This document shows positions 35,274 to 43,738 of a DNA stretch of 64,000 nt, piece by piece. Source of the DNA: Phycicoccus sp. Soil802 (GTDB taxonomy: Bacteria > Actinomycetota > Actinomycetes > Actinomycetales > Dermatophilaceae). The notes below the pieces were generated by a model. That model had not been told where the DNA came from. It was given only the letters and a program-made list of their open reading frames with translations, and did not search any database. Location: NCBI RefSeq assembly GCF_001429605.1, contig NZ_LMSS01000007.1, positions 434,783-498,782 on the forward strand, read 5' to 3'. Each line of letters opens with the position of its first letter. The first letter of the stretch is position 1. The translations under genes were made by a program, and so were the position numbers.

Positions 35274-36530
35274 CTACCGCGGGCGCAACTCGACCTGCAT
35301 CGTGGAGAACCCGTTGAGGACGTGGTCCACGATCCACTGCGGCTGGTCGGCGTTGGGAATGGAGAAGTGTGGAAACTGGGCCAGGAACTTTGTCAGGAAG
35401 ACGCCGAGCTCCAGGCGGACAAGGTGCATCCCGAGGCACTTGTGGATGCCCTCACCCAGCGACACATGGCTCTTGCGCTCCCGTTGTATGTCGAACGCAT
35501 GGGGGTCAGCGAAGACGGTCTCGTCACGGTTCGCTGACGAGAGGAACGGGACGACCCAGTCCCCCGCGCTGATGCGCCGGTCGCCGATCGTGGTGTCGAA
35601 GCGTGCAACTCGAAGGCGCGACCTCACGGGAGTGATCCACCTCAGTACCTCCTCGACTGCTTGATCGATGAGGGCCGGTTGTGCGGCCAGAGCAGCGCGT
35701 TGAGCGGGGTTCTGGTGTAGGAGCCAGAGGGCCGCGACCGCAGTGTTCCGAGTCGTCGCGATGCCCGCGGCAAGGAGCAACGACAGCCACGCTCCCGTCT
35801 CGTGGTCATCGAGCCGCGTGCCGTCGACCACGGTCCTGGCCAGGAGACTGCCGAAGTCATCGGCCGGGTGGCTGCGTTTTGTCCTGGCCAGCTGGGCGCT
35901 GTAGTCCGCGATGGCATGGCGGGCGTCACTGACGATCTCCTCGGCGGATCGGCCCTCCACCGCATACTCCGGGTCGTCCGGGGTGAAGATCCTGGACACC
36001 TGACTGCGCAACCACTCCCAGTCGTCGCGCGGAACGCCCAAGAAGCGCATAAGCACGTACATCGGCATGTCGGCTGCTGGTCCCTGCATCAGGTCGAACC
36101 GGTCGTGCAGTGCGGCCGTGCCCAGCAGTTCGTCGACGACGGCCTCGACGTCCGCACGCATGGTCGAGATGGAGGCCGCTTGAAAGTGCCCCTCCACCGG
36201 TTGCCGGTGCAAGGTGTGCAGGGGCGGGTCCAGATGGGTCAGGAAGACGTCAGTGCCGCGCTGGTAGAGCTCGGAGGCAGTCAGCCTCGCGGCCACCCGG
36301 GGAGGTTTCGTGTCGCGGTAGTTGCTGAAGTTCCCGGGATCGTTCAGGACGCCGACGACGTGCTCGTACGTGGTGACGGCCCAGAAGGGTCGCCCGTAGT
36401 CGGACGGTTGCGCCCAGTGCACCGGGTCTTCTTGACGCAGCAGGGTGAACGCGTCGTGAGGCTCACCGGCGGCGTACCACTCGGGGTTGAGGAGGCCGTC
36501 GTCGATGTCCGACCAGCTGGATGCCACCAC
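35274..36530 (-). CDS. Cytochrome P450
   Basis: 418 residues, typical of soluble bacterial CYPs. The K-helix EEVLRW gives ExxR, the I-helix reads LLAAGIATTRNTAVAAL in place of the usual AGxDT, and the haem ligand is Cys 365 in SLGEGIHKCLGMHL. The haem loop normally starts with Phe (FGxGxHxCxG); here it is Leu, and the acid-alcohol pair of the I-helix is altered. It should hydroxylate a hydrophobic or alicyclic compound using an external ferredoxin system, which is not encoded in the window. The GTG start directly follows the stop of the SDR gene upstream. Confidence 0.92.
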   Translation of the reverse strand: MVASSWSDIDDGLLNPEWYAAGEPHDAFTLLRQEDPVHWAQPSDYGRPFWAVTTYEHVVGVLNDPGNFSNYRDTKPPRVAARLTASELYQRGTDVFLTHLDPPLHTLHRQPVEGHFQAASISTMRADVEAVVDELLGTAALHDRFDLMQGPAADMPMYVLMRFLGVPRDDWEWLRSQVSRIFTPDDPEYAVEGRSAEEIVSDARHAIADYSAQLARTKRSHPADDFGSLLARTVVDGTRLDDHETGAWLSLLLAAGIATTRNTAVAALWLLHQNPAQRAALAAQPALIDQAVEEVLRWITPVRSRLRVARFDTTIGDRRISAGDWVVPFLSSANRDETVFADPHAFDIQRERKSHVSLGEGIHKCLGMHLVRLELGVFLTKFLAQFPHFSIPNADQPQWIVDHVLNGFSTMQVELRPR

Positions 36531-37313
36531 TCAACCGCCCAGTCCGACCGACTGCCCGCCGTCGACCACCATGGCGCTGCCAGTGGTGAACGCCCCGTCG
36601 GTGGAGCTGAGCCAGAGCACGGCAGAGGCGATCTCCTCGGCCTTGCCCAATCGTCCGATCGGCTCCTGGGCGACCATGCTGTCGTACCCGTTCGCGGCCG
36701 TCTTGGAGATCCGCTCGATCATCACGGTGTCGATCACGCCGGGGCAGATGGCATTCACACGGATGTTGGCCTTGGCGTGTTCCAAGGCGACGCTCTTGGT
36801 GAGGCCGATGACGCCAAACTTCGTGGCGCAATATGCCGCCTGGCCGGCGATGCCGATCACGCCCGCCGTCGACGCAGTGTTCACGATGGACCCTCCGCCG
36901 TTGCGCAGCATGACCGGCACGACGAACTTCATCCCCAGGTAGACGCCGCGCAGATTGACCGCGACCAGTCTGTCCCAAGCCTCTTCCGAGACGTCTTCGA
37001 TCTTGCCGTAGGGCTGTTCGATACCCGCGTTGTTGAAGCAGACGTCGATGCGCCCGAACCTGTCGACAGCGCGGTCAACCGCGGCTTGAACGTCGGCGGC
37101 CTTTGTCACGTCAGTGGTGACGGCGAGGACTGCTGCGCCTTCCTTCTCCACGAGCTGCTCAGACTCCGCCAGGCCCTCCGCGTCGATGTCGACCAGCACC
37201 AAGTCCGCGCCGGCCCTGGCGAACGCCACTGCCGTCGCACGCCCGATTCCGCTGCCTGCCCCGGTGACGAGGGCTACCTTCCCGGCGAAGCGCTGGTCCT
37301 CGGTTTCAGCCAT
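36531..37313 (-). CDS. Short-chain dehydrogenase/reductase
   Basis: 260 residues. [40 protein letters not shown] and [14 protein letters not shown] are all canonical, with VLVDIDAEG after strand 2 predicting NAD preference (Asp). INPGV-like [14 protein letters not shown] closes the fold. It immediately precedes the P450 gene with zero spacing (stop then GTG), so the alcohol made by the P450 may be its substrate; inference. Confidence 0.9.
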   Translation of the reverse strand: MAETEDQRFAGKVALVTGAGSGIGRATAVAFARAGADLVLVDIDAEGLAESEQLVEKEGAAVLAVTTDVTKAADVQAAVDRAVDRFGRIDVCFNNAGIEQPYGKIEDVSEEAWDRLVAVNLRGVYLGMKFVVPVMLRNGGGSIVNTASTAGVIGIAGQAAYCATKFGVIGLTKSVALEHAKANIRVNAICPGVIDTVMIERISKTAANGYDSMVAQEPIGRLGKAEEIASAVLWLSSTDGAFTTGSAMVVDGGQSVGLGG

Positions 37314-37419
37314 GACATGCTCCTTCGATGTGGGGTGCTGATGGAACGGGGTAGTGACAAACCTGTTTCACGCGTGTGCCGTGGGGCGACATGAGGGCTG
37401 ATCGCGGTGTGGACACCGG

Positions 37420-39918
37420 TCACCTGCCCCGGCCGTGGCCGCGTCGTCGCTCAGCCACTGCATAGGAGCCGACAGCCACGATCAGGATGAGCCCATAGGC
37501 CGCCTGCTTGGCACCGTTGGGTACGTCCAGCAACGGCGTCGCATTGTCGAGCAGGGAGAGGAAGAGGGCGCCCAGCAGGGCGCCAACGAAGGAACCACGA
37601 CCTCCGCTGAGTGCTGCACCGCCGAGGAAGACAGCCGCGAAACAGGGCAGTGTATAGCCGCCCCCCACGTCGTTGGTCCCGATTCCCGTCAGGGACGCCA
37701 CACAGATACCTCCCAGGACAGCACCGAAGGCGCAGACCACCAGCCCGACCGATCGGACGATCACGGCCCGACGCCCTACCCGGTCGCTGGCCTGTGCATC
37801 GAAGCCGACGGCCCGAAGCGCCAAGCCACCCCGCCCGCGGTGCAACCACACTTCGAGTGCGACAGCGAGGGCGACGAGCAGCAGGAAGGCCCCGGGGATG
37901 AACCCCACGCCCTGGCTGAAGGCGGTGGTCAGCTCCGGAGCGATGAAGCCACCTGGCTCCGGTCGCAGGACGATGGCGACGCCCTGCACGATGCCTGTCG
38001 TCGCGATGGTGGCAACGATGGCGTTCACCTTGAGCAGACCGATGAGGACCGCGTTGAAGGCTCCGACGACCAGGGCGATCAGGAGGAAGGCGCCGACGGA
38101 CCTCAGCAAGGAGAGAGGTCCCAGGTCTGGCAGGGTGATCGACGCGGCCACCACCGTCAGGCTCATCGTCGCCCCGATGGACAGGTCGAACCCACCGGAG
38201 AGCATGGTGTACTGCTGGCCAAGCGCGACGAACCCGAGCGGCAACGTCAGCAACAACAGGTTGGCGAGGTTGGGGCCCGTCCAGAAGACATCTGACTGGG
38301 AACCTGTGTACAGAGCCATCAAGGTGCACAGTACGGCGAGGGCGACTATCGGGATGCGTGATGAGAGCCCACCGAGGGCGCGGTTGACGAAGGAGGAGAC
38401 GGCAGCTTGGCCACCTCCGTCCTCCTCCACTCCGGCGGCGCTCACGAAGCTACGGACGATCTCGGCCTCGGTGGTCGGTCCCTCCAGCTCCTGGCTGATC
38501 CGCCCTCGCGACATCACGTAGACGCGGTCGCACAGCCCCGCGAGCTCTGAGGAGTCCGAGGAGTTCACGAGCACGGCGACTCCGTGGTCGGCGGCGTCCG
38601 CGAGCATCCGGTAGATGTCCATCCGGGCCCGAGCATCGACGCCTTGGGTGGGTTCGTCCACCACAAGGACCTTGGGCTGGCGCAGCGTCGGCCGGGCCAA
38701 CACGATCTTCTGCTGGTTCCCGCCTGAGAGGGCACTGATCGGCTGGAACGGTGACGCCGCGACTATCCCGAACTGCCGCGAGGCCAGGACGAACATGGCC
38801 CGCAGCCGCTGCAGGCGTGCGACACCAAGCGGACCCATCGCCGACCCAGACTGCGCCGTGAGGTTGTCCACGAGTGGCAGGGGGGCAAAGATCGACTCCG
38901 CTGCGCGATCTCCACTCTGGAAGCTGATGCCAGCCGCCAGAGCCTTGTCAGGCCGGTTGCGCCTCAGGGGCGCACCGTCGACGAGGATCTCGCCGGCCTC
39001 GTGCCCGGCTCCGATGAGGCCCCGGAGGACGGCTCGCTGGCCATTGCCTTCGGCACCGGCGACACCGACGATCTCACCGCCACGGACAGACATTGACAAG
39101 GGTCCGTAGCCCGCTCCGGCGAAGTCGCGCACCTCGAGCCGGACGGCCCCCGTGGTGGGGGTCACCCGCGGGGGGAACTCGAGCTCGGTAGGTGCCCCAA
39201 CCATCAGCTCCACTATGTCGTCGACGTCCCAGGTGTTCGTGTCGTGCGTTCCACGGATGACACCGTCCCGCAGAACCGTGAGACGGTCGGCGAGCCGACG
39301 CACCTCCTCCAACCTGTGACTGACGTAGACGATGGCGGTTCCGTCGTTCCGCGCCTCGCGCACCAAGTGCTCGAGATGACCGGCCAACCGCATGTCTAGG
39401 GCAGCCGTCGGCTCGTCCAGAAGCAGCACCTTGGGCTGGTGGCTCATGGCTCGCGCGACTTCCAGGAGCTGTCGGGCGCCGGGCCCGAGCGCCGATACCG
39501 TGGCGTTGATCGGAAACGGAAGGTCGAAGCGTCGCAGGAGCTTGCGCAGGTCAGGGGGCCTGGGCTCGTCAATGGCGTCGAAGGAGAGTGCCAGGTTCTC
39601 CTCGACCGTCAGCTCCGCGACCAGGGCAGTGTCCTGGTATGCCGTCATGAGGCCCAGCTTTCGGGCCTGCTTGATGCTGCCGCGGGCGACCGACTGACCG
39701 GCGATCGAGACTGTGCCGGCGTCGGGCGTGAGGACACCGGCTGCGATCTTGATCAAGGTGGATTTCCCGGACCCGTTCTCGCCGACCAGTGCATGCACTT
39801 CTCCCGGCCGGCAGTCGAAGTCGACATCCGACAGCGCCTTGACGCCGGGGTAGGACTTGCTGACGCCCCTGAGGACGACACCGGTTTCCACCATCGGCTG
39901 GGTCACCACAGTGGTCAT
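37420..39918 (-). CDS. ABC transporter ATPase-permease fusion (RbsA-RbsC-like)
   Basis: 832 residues. Residues 1 to about 500 form an RbsA-type double ATPase: Walker A GENGSGKST and Walker B VLLLDEPTAALD in domain 1, degenerate Walker A GAEGNGQRAVLRGL, signature LSGGNQQKIVLARPT and Walker B VLVVDEPTQGVD in domain 2. From about 510 a RbsC-type permease follows, with GQQYTMLSGGFDLSIGATMS and GGAALSGGRGSFVGALLGAL. These two parts are normally separate proteins. A separate RbsC-like permease (41339) lies in the same operon, so the complex may be a heterodimer of one fused and one free permease. Confidence 0.92.
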   Translation of the reverse strand: MTTVVTQPMVETGVVLRGVSKSYPGVKALSDVDFDCRPGEVHALVGENGSGKSTLIKIAAGVLTPDAGTVSIAGQSVARGSIKQARKLGLMTAYQDTALVAELTVEENLALSFDAIDEPRPPDLRKLLRRFDLPFPINATVSALGPGARQLLEVARAMSHQPKVLLLDEPTAALDMRLAGHLEHLVREARNDGTAIVYVSHRLEEVRRLADRLTVLRDGVIRGTHDTNTWDVDDIVELMVGAPTELEFPPRVTPTTGAVRLEVRDFAGAGYGPLSMSVRGGEIVGVAGAEGNGQRAVLRGLIGAGHEAGEILVDGAPLRRNRPDKALAAGISFQSGDRAAESIFAPLPLVDNLTAQSGSAMGPLGVARLQRLRAMFVLASRQFGIVAASPFQPISALSGGNQQKIVLARPTLRQPKVLVVDEPTQGVDARARMDIYRMLADAADHGVAVLVNSSDSSELAGLCDRVYVMSRGRISQELEGPTTEAEIVRSFVSAAGVEEDGGGQAAVSSFVNRALGGLSSRIPIVALAVLCTLMALYTGSQSDVFWTGPNLANLLLLTLPLGFVALGQQYTMLSGGFDLSIGATMSLTVVAASITLPDLGPLSLLRSVGAFLLIALVVGAFNAVLIGLLKVNAIVATIATTGIVQGVAIVLRPEPGGFIAPELTTAFSQGVGFIPGAFLLLVALAVALEVWLHRGRGGLALRAVGFDAQASDRVGRRAVIVRSVGLVVCAFGAVLGGICVASLTGIGTNDVGGGYTLPCFAAVFLGGAALSGGRGSFVGALLGALFLSLLDNATPLLDVPNGAKQAAYGLILIVAVGSYAVAERRRGHGRGR

Positions 39919-39991
39919 GGCCTACAGCTCCATCCGTTCGGGTTTCGAAGGTCGGTGGCCCGCCATTCCAGCGGGGTCTGGTGGGTGAGGT

Positions 39992-40023
39992 GCCCGGTCG
40001 GCCCCCGTAAGAGCCGACCGGGC
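39992..40023 (-). promoter_or_regulatory. Intercistronic stem-loop after the second binding-protein gene
   Basis: GCCCGGTCGGC (39992-40002) pairs perfectly with GCCGACCGGGC (40013-40023), an 11-bp stem with a 10-nt loop, just past the binding-protein stop and before the ATPase fusion gene. No U-run follows, so mRNA stabilisation or partial attenuation is more likely than full termination. Confidence 0.7.
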
Positions 40024-40049
40024 CTCAACCCAAGCGATGCCGGCTCGGT

Positions 40050-41342
40050 CTACTGAGCGGCTAGGGCGAGCTTTACCAGCTCGGGCGACAGCAGCGTGGG
40101 GATGGGCACGTTCGCAGGCATCCCATCGATCTTCGGCACGTCCGTGAAAGCGACCACAGGAACAGGCGCCATGATCTTGTTGGACACCGTCTTTCCGGAC
40201 TTTGCCATCACTCCAGCGCTGACCGCCAGCCTCACGTACCAGACGTGTCCGTTGGAGACGTAGCTGACCGGCTTGAGACCCTTGGCCACAGCGCTGTCGT
40301 GGATCGGGTAGGCAGAGAACCAGGCGGTGTCGGTGAAGGCGGCCGGGAGAGGCTTACCCGCCTTGATGTAGGGCGACAGGAAGTCGTCCAGGCTGGAGTC
40401 GTACAAGATCGCGGACGGGTTCTTGCCTGAGGCGAGCAGCCCGTTAGCGGCCTGCGCCTCGCCCTGAGCCGTCCACTGCGTGTAGCCCGTGGCCACCTTC
40501 TTCCATCCGGCTCCCGTCATGGCCTTCTCCACGCACGGCCACCACACCGACGCGATGGCGTTGCCCGGTACACCGGTGTAGAGCGCATAGGTCTTCTCGC
40601 CCGTGGTGACACCTGCTGCGATCTTTGCGGCAGCTGCAGTCCCCATGGAGCACAGGTCGTAGGGGAACTGCACCGCGACCGACGACTCGGCCTCTGCCGG
40701 AAGCGGAGAGTTGGCGGTCACGAAGGCGATTCCGGCAGCCTTCGCCTGCTTGGCTGCGGGGAGGATCGCAGCGCCGAATACCGGGTCCTCGACGATGACG
40801 TCAACCTTCTGGGCAATCAGGCTGCGCAAGTTCGCGAGCACCTCGGAGATCTCACCGCTGGTGGCACTCGTGAAGATGATCTTCTTGACCTGAGGGTAAG
40901 CGATCGCTTGGGCCACGGCCTCAGCACGGCGGATGTTCCACCACGGGTTGTTGGTGAAGTCCGCGTTGATCCCGATGGTGAGCGTGCCGCGTCCGGTCTC
41001 GCACGAACGCTGCGACAGACACTTCTTGAGCAAGGCCGTCTGCTCGGGCGTCAAGGGCTCTGACGCCACGGCCAATGCATCCGCCACCACAGGGTCGAGG
41101 TCGGAGGCAGGAACGCTGTCCAGCGTCGCCCTCTTGATCGCCGCGTCCAACTGGGCGGCAGGGACGTCAGCAGCCGTCACCATTTTTTCACTCGCGGCGG
41201 GCGCATCATCTGACGGTCCAGACCCGCCGCCCGTGGTGCTCGAACAGGCCGCGAGCAGCGCGACAAGCGCTGCGACGGCCACTGCGGTCGCCGGTCCCCG
41301 ATAGCGGACCGACCCCCGTCGCCTAGCCTCGATGGCATTCAT
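40050..41342 (-). CDS. CUT2-like substrate-binding lipoprotein
   Basis: 430 residues. A basic N-terminus and hydrophobic stretch end in the lipobox LLAAC, Cys 33, then a Ser/Thr/Gly linker. An extra segment of about 90 residues with CLSQRSCETGRGT precedes the type-1 periplasmic-binding fold (LTIGINADFTNNPWWNIRRA, KVDVIVEDPVFGAAILPAAK). It is longer than ordinary CUT2 binding proteins (about 310-350) because of that N-terminal insertion. Ligand unknown; it differs strongly from the binding protein at 20991, so the two transporters probably take different compounds. Confidence 0.88.
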   Translation of the reverse strand: MNAIEARRRGSVRYRGPATAVAVAALVALLAACSSTTGGGSGPSDDAPAASEKMVTAADVPAAQLDAAIKRATLDSVPASDLDPVVADALAVASEPLTPEQTALLKKCLSQRSCETGRGTLTIGINADFTNNPWWNIRRAEAVAQAIAYPQVKKIIFTSATSGEISEVLANLRSLIAQKVDVIVEDPVFGAAILPAAKQAKAAGIAFVTANSPLPAEAESSVAVQFPYDLCSMGTAAAAKIAAGVTTGEKTYALYTGVPGNAIASVWWPCVEKAMTGAGWKKVATGYTQWTAQGEAQAANGLLASGKNPSAILYDSSLDDFLSPYIKAGKPLPAAFTDTAWFSAYPIHDSAVAKGLKPVSYVSNGHVWYVRLAVSAGVMAKSGKTVSNKIMAPVPVVAFTDVPKIDGMPANVPIPTLLSPELVKLALAAQ

Positions 41343-42400
41343 GATGTCTCCTTCTGGTGCGTGTCCGGGGTCAGCGACGGAGCGCTGGATTCGTTGTCTT
41401 CATTGAGTGCTCGTGGAACGGCGCTTGATGGGCGCAGCCGCGAGAAGGCGAACTGGCTCAGCGTGATCGCCGCTACGGCCAGAACCAATGCGATGCCTCG
41501 CACAACCACGCGAGGTCCCGCGGAGAAGCCATGGATTTCCATCGCCTGATCGAGCAGCTGCAGGAACAGGCAGGCGCTCAGGATTCCGGCCACACTGGCC
41601 GGCCCCCCGTTGAACGTCGTTCCCGCGATGGCGATCGCCGTGATGGTGAGAAGTTGGTAGGGCTCCCCGATGGAGACGTCCGGCGTACCGACGACGCCCG
41701 CCACGAGGATGCCGGCCACGGAGTAGAAGACCCCTGCGCCGGCGAAGGCGGCAAATTCCACCCGGGTGACCCGCATGCCCTGCAGGGTTGCGGCACGCCG
41801 GTTGGCCCCGATGGCAGCAACCTGGCGCCCAGCGCGTGTCTTTGACAGGGTCAGGGCCAGAATGAGCCCGCCGGCAACCGCTACCAAGAAGCATGCGCTC
41901 ACGTTGAGCACCGAGAAGTCACTGAAGTCCTGGATGGCCTGCGGCGCCAGACCGGACTCCGAGAAGGACACCCCGGTCCAGATGCTTATGCCGCCGGTCA
42001 CCAGCCCCAGCGTGCCCAGGGTGACGATGATGGAGTTGAGCCTGAGCACCGAGATGAAGAGCCAGTTCCACAAACTGATGGCCACGCCGAGAGCCAAGGT
42101 CGCCAGGATCACGAGGGGCAGATTGGCCCCCGGTGTGCCGTAGTGCACAACCATGCCCGCCGCGACGATCACGATCGACGAGACGGACAGATCGATGGCC
42201 CCGAGCATCACGATGAGCATCTGACCGAAGGAGGCCAGGGCCAGGACCGCCGCCAGGGCGGTCACAATCCTGACGCCGTTCGGCTGGAGGGCGACGGGCA
42301 CCACGGCGACCACGACGGCGAGGAGGACCCCGAGGGCCCCCCAGCTTGCCAGGTAGCGGGCAGGGAGTCGGTACTTCAGGTCGGTTGCGAACTGACTCAT
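41339..42400 (-). CDS. CUT2-type ABC transporter permease (RbsC-like)
   Basis: 353 residues with about ten hydrophobic spans. LASFGQMLIVMLGAIDLSVSSIV is the signature region (MLGAIDLSVSS), and GTTFNGGPASVAGILSACLF the second. First gene of the eight-gene unit; its stop overlaps the binding-protein start by 4 bp. Pairs with the permease domain fused at 37420. Confidence 0.9.
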   Translation of the reverse strand: MSQFATDLKYRLPARYLASWGALGVLLAVVVAVVPVALQPNGVRIVTALAAVLALASFGQMLIVMLGAIDLSVSSIVIVAAGMVVHYGTPGANLPLVILATLALGVAISLWNWLFISVLRLNSIIVTLGTLGLVTGGISIWTGVSFSESGLAPQAIQDFSDFSVLNVSACFLVAVAGGLILALTLSKTRAGRQVAAIGANRRAATLQGMRVTRVEFAAFAGAGVFYSVAGILVAGVVGTPDVSIGEPYQLLTITAIAIAGTTFNGGPASVAGILSACLFLQLLDQAMEIHGFSAGPRVVVRGIALVLAVAAITLSQFAFSRLRPSSAVPRALNEDNESSAPSLTPDTHQKETS

Positions 42401-42436
42401 GTCTCAGCCACCTCCGTTCCTCATCACGTCTTTGTG

Positions 42437-42487
42437 TTCGGGATGCCGTACGGGGAGCAACCTACGACCAAGCAGTGATCGTGTCAA
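42437..42487 (-). promoter_or_regulatory. Regulon promoter and operator for the transporter/P450 unit
   Basis: Minus strand: TTGACA (42482-42487), 17 bp, TAGGTT (42459-42464), 8 bp, then TACGGCATCCCGAA (42437-42450), one mismatch from TTCG-N6-CGAA. Spacing is one base longer than at the six sister sites. Confidence 0.65.
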
Positions 42488-42654
42488 TGGCCGATCATGG
42501 GCGAAGGCGCAAGCGTGCTCAGACGGTCGCCGCGACAGCCGAGCCACGCAGTGCGCGCGAGAGGGCCACTGCGTCGCCCCATCGGTCGCACCTCGAGCCG
42601 CAGGGCCGCAGGGCGCGACGCCCTCACGGCATGTCTGGAAAGGTCGAAGGTGGG

Positions 42655-43554
42655 TCAGGCCGAGGCGGCCAGCGGGACGTCCACTCGGCACGCCTGCACT
42701 GTCCCGGCAGGTGCGTCCCGGTCGGGGTCGTAGTCCCCTGGGGCGGCGCAGAGGAACAGGGTTCTTCCGTCTGCTCCACCAAGGGCGGGGCAGAAACAGT
42801 TGAGGTTGCGCGCCGTCGTCACGGTGTCCGCGATCCTGCCTCCAGGCAGCACGCGGATGGCTCGGTCTCCGGTGAAGTCAGCCACCCAGATGGCGCCTTC
42901 GGCGTCGGGCTTCGATATGCCGTCACACCCGACCACCATCTGCCCGAACCGTTCTGCCAAGCTTGTCGCGGTGGGCATGGGGCCGAACGTGGCCCAGTCC
43001 CTTCGGTTGGTGAGGGCGCCGTCAACACCGACGTCGTACACCGACATGCGGTTGCCGAAGGACTCCGCCACGACCATGGCCTGTCCGCCGTCGAGCAGCG
43101 CACAACCGTTCGGGAAGAACGACGGTTCCCCGACCAGGGAGGCATCCCCGTCCGGGCTGACGCGCATGAGGCGAGAGGTGCGGAAGTCGGCGTTGCCGTG
43201 GATGTCGAACCCGAAGCATCCGACGATCGCGCTGCCGTCCGGCATGACGATGAGGTCGTTGAGCCTGGAGTCGCATAGGGCCGAGAGGTCGCTGTGGACG
43301 ACGAAGTTGCCATCGGGTTCTCTGCGCAGCAGCGAGGCTGGCTCCCATTGCGTCACGAGCAAGCGACCATCCGGTAGCCAGTCGATCCCGACCGACACAG
43401 CCGGCAGATCCCCTTCGACTCGCAGGTCGGTTCCGTCCTCGAGGACCGACAGCACTCGACGGGCATACATGTCACTGAACCAGACGCGCCCGTCATGCCA
43501 GCGCATGCCTTCGGGCAGGGTCAGTCCATCGTGGATGACAGTGGCTTGATCCAT
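42655..43554 (-). CDS. SMP-30/gluconolactonase family protein
   Basis: 299 residues. LPEGMRWHDGRVWFSDMYAR is the first blade with the metal-binding Glu, DSRLNDLIVMPDGSAIVG the Asn/Asp ligands, FFPNGCALLDGG the Asn, and GCDGISKPDAEGAIWVADF the Asp. Six-bladed propeller lactonase; second of its kind in the window and only distantly similar to the one at 23373. It is alone behind a regulon promoter. Lactone hydrolysis is the expected reaction. Confidence 0.9.
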   Translation of the reverse strand: MDQATVIHDGLTLPEGMRWHDGRVWFSDMYARRVLSVLEDGTDLRVEGDLPAVSVGIDWLPDGRLLVTQWEPASLLRREPDGNFVVHSDLSALCDSRLNDLIVMPDGSAIVGCFGFDIHGNADFRTSRLMRVSPDGDASLVGEPSFFPNGCALLDGGQAMVVAESFGNRMSVYDVGVDGALTNRRDWATFGPMPTATSLAERFGQMVVGCDGISKPDAEGAIWVADFTGDRAIRVLPGGRIADTVTTARNLNCFCPALGGADGRTLFLCAAPGDYDPDRDAPAGTVQACRVDVPLAASA

Positions 43555-43596
43555 GTGTGGCTCCGGTTACGTGACGGGCGGTCCTCGTGTACCTGA

Positions 43597-43647
43597 TCCG
43601 TATACAGGAACGCTCGTACGTTATATTGTCCGTCTGTGGCGGGTCAA
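43597..43647 (-). promoter_or_regulatory. Regulon promoter and operator for the second SMP-30 gene
   Basis: Minus strand: TTGACC (43642-43647), 18 bp, TAACGT (43618-43623), 7 bp, then TTCCTGTATACGGA (43597-43610), two mismatches. The ALDH gene on the plus strand starts about 90 bp away and may share this control region. Confidence 0.65.
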
Positions 43648-43738
43648 TGGCACCGCCCTGCTCCCCGACCACCGTGTCGCCGGGTCCATGCTGGAGGCCG
43701 CGACGGGGTGTCAGGGGCAGCCCCCGACAGGAGTGATG

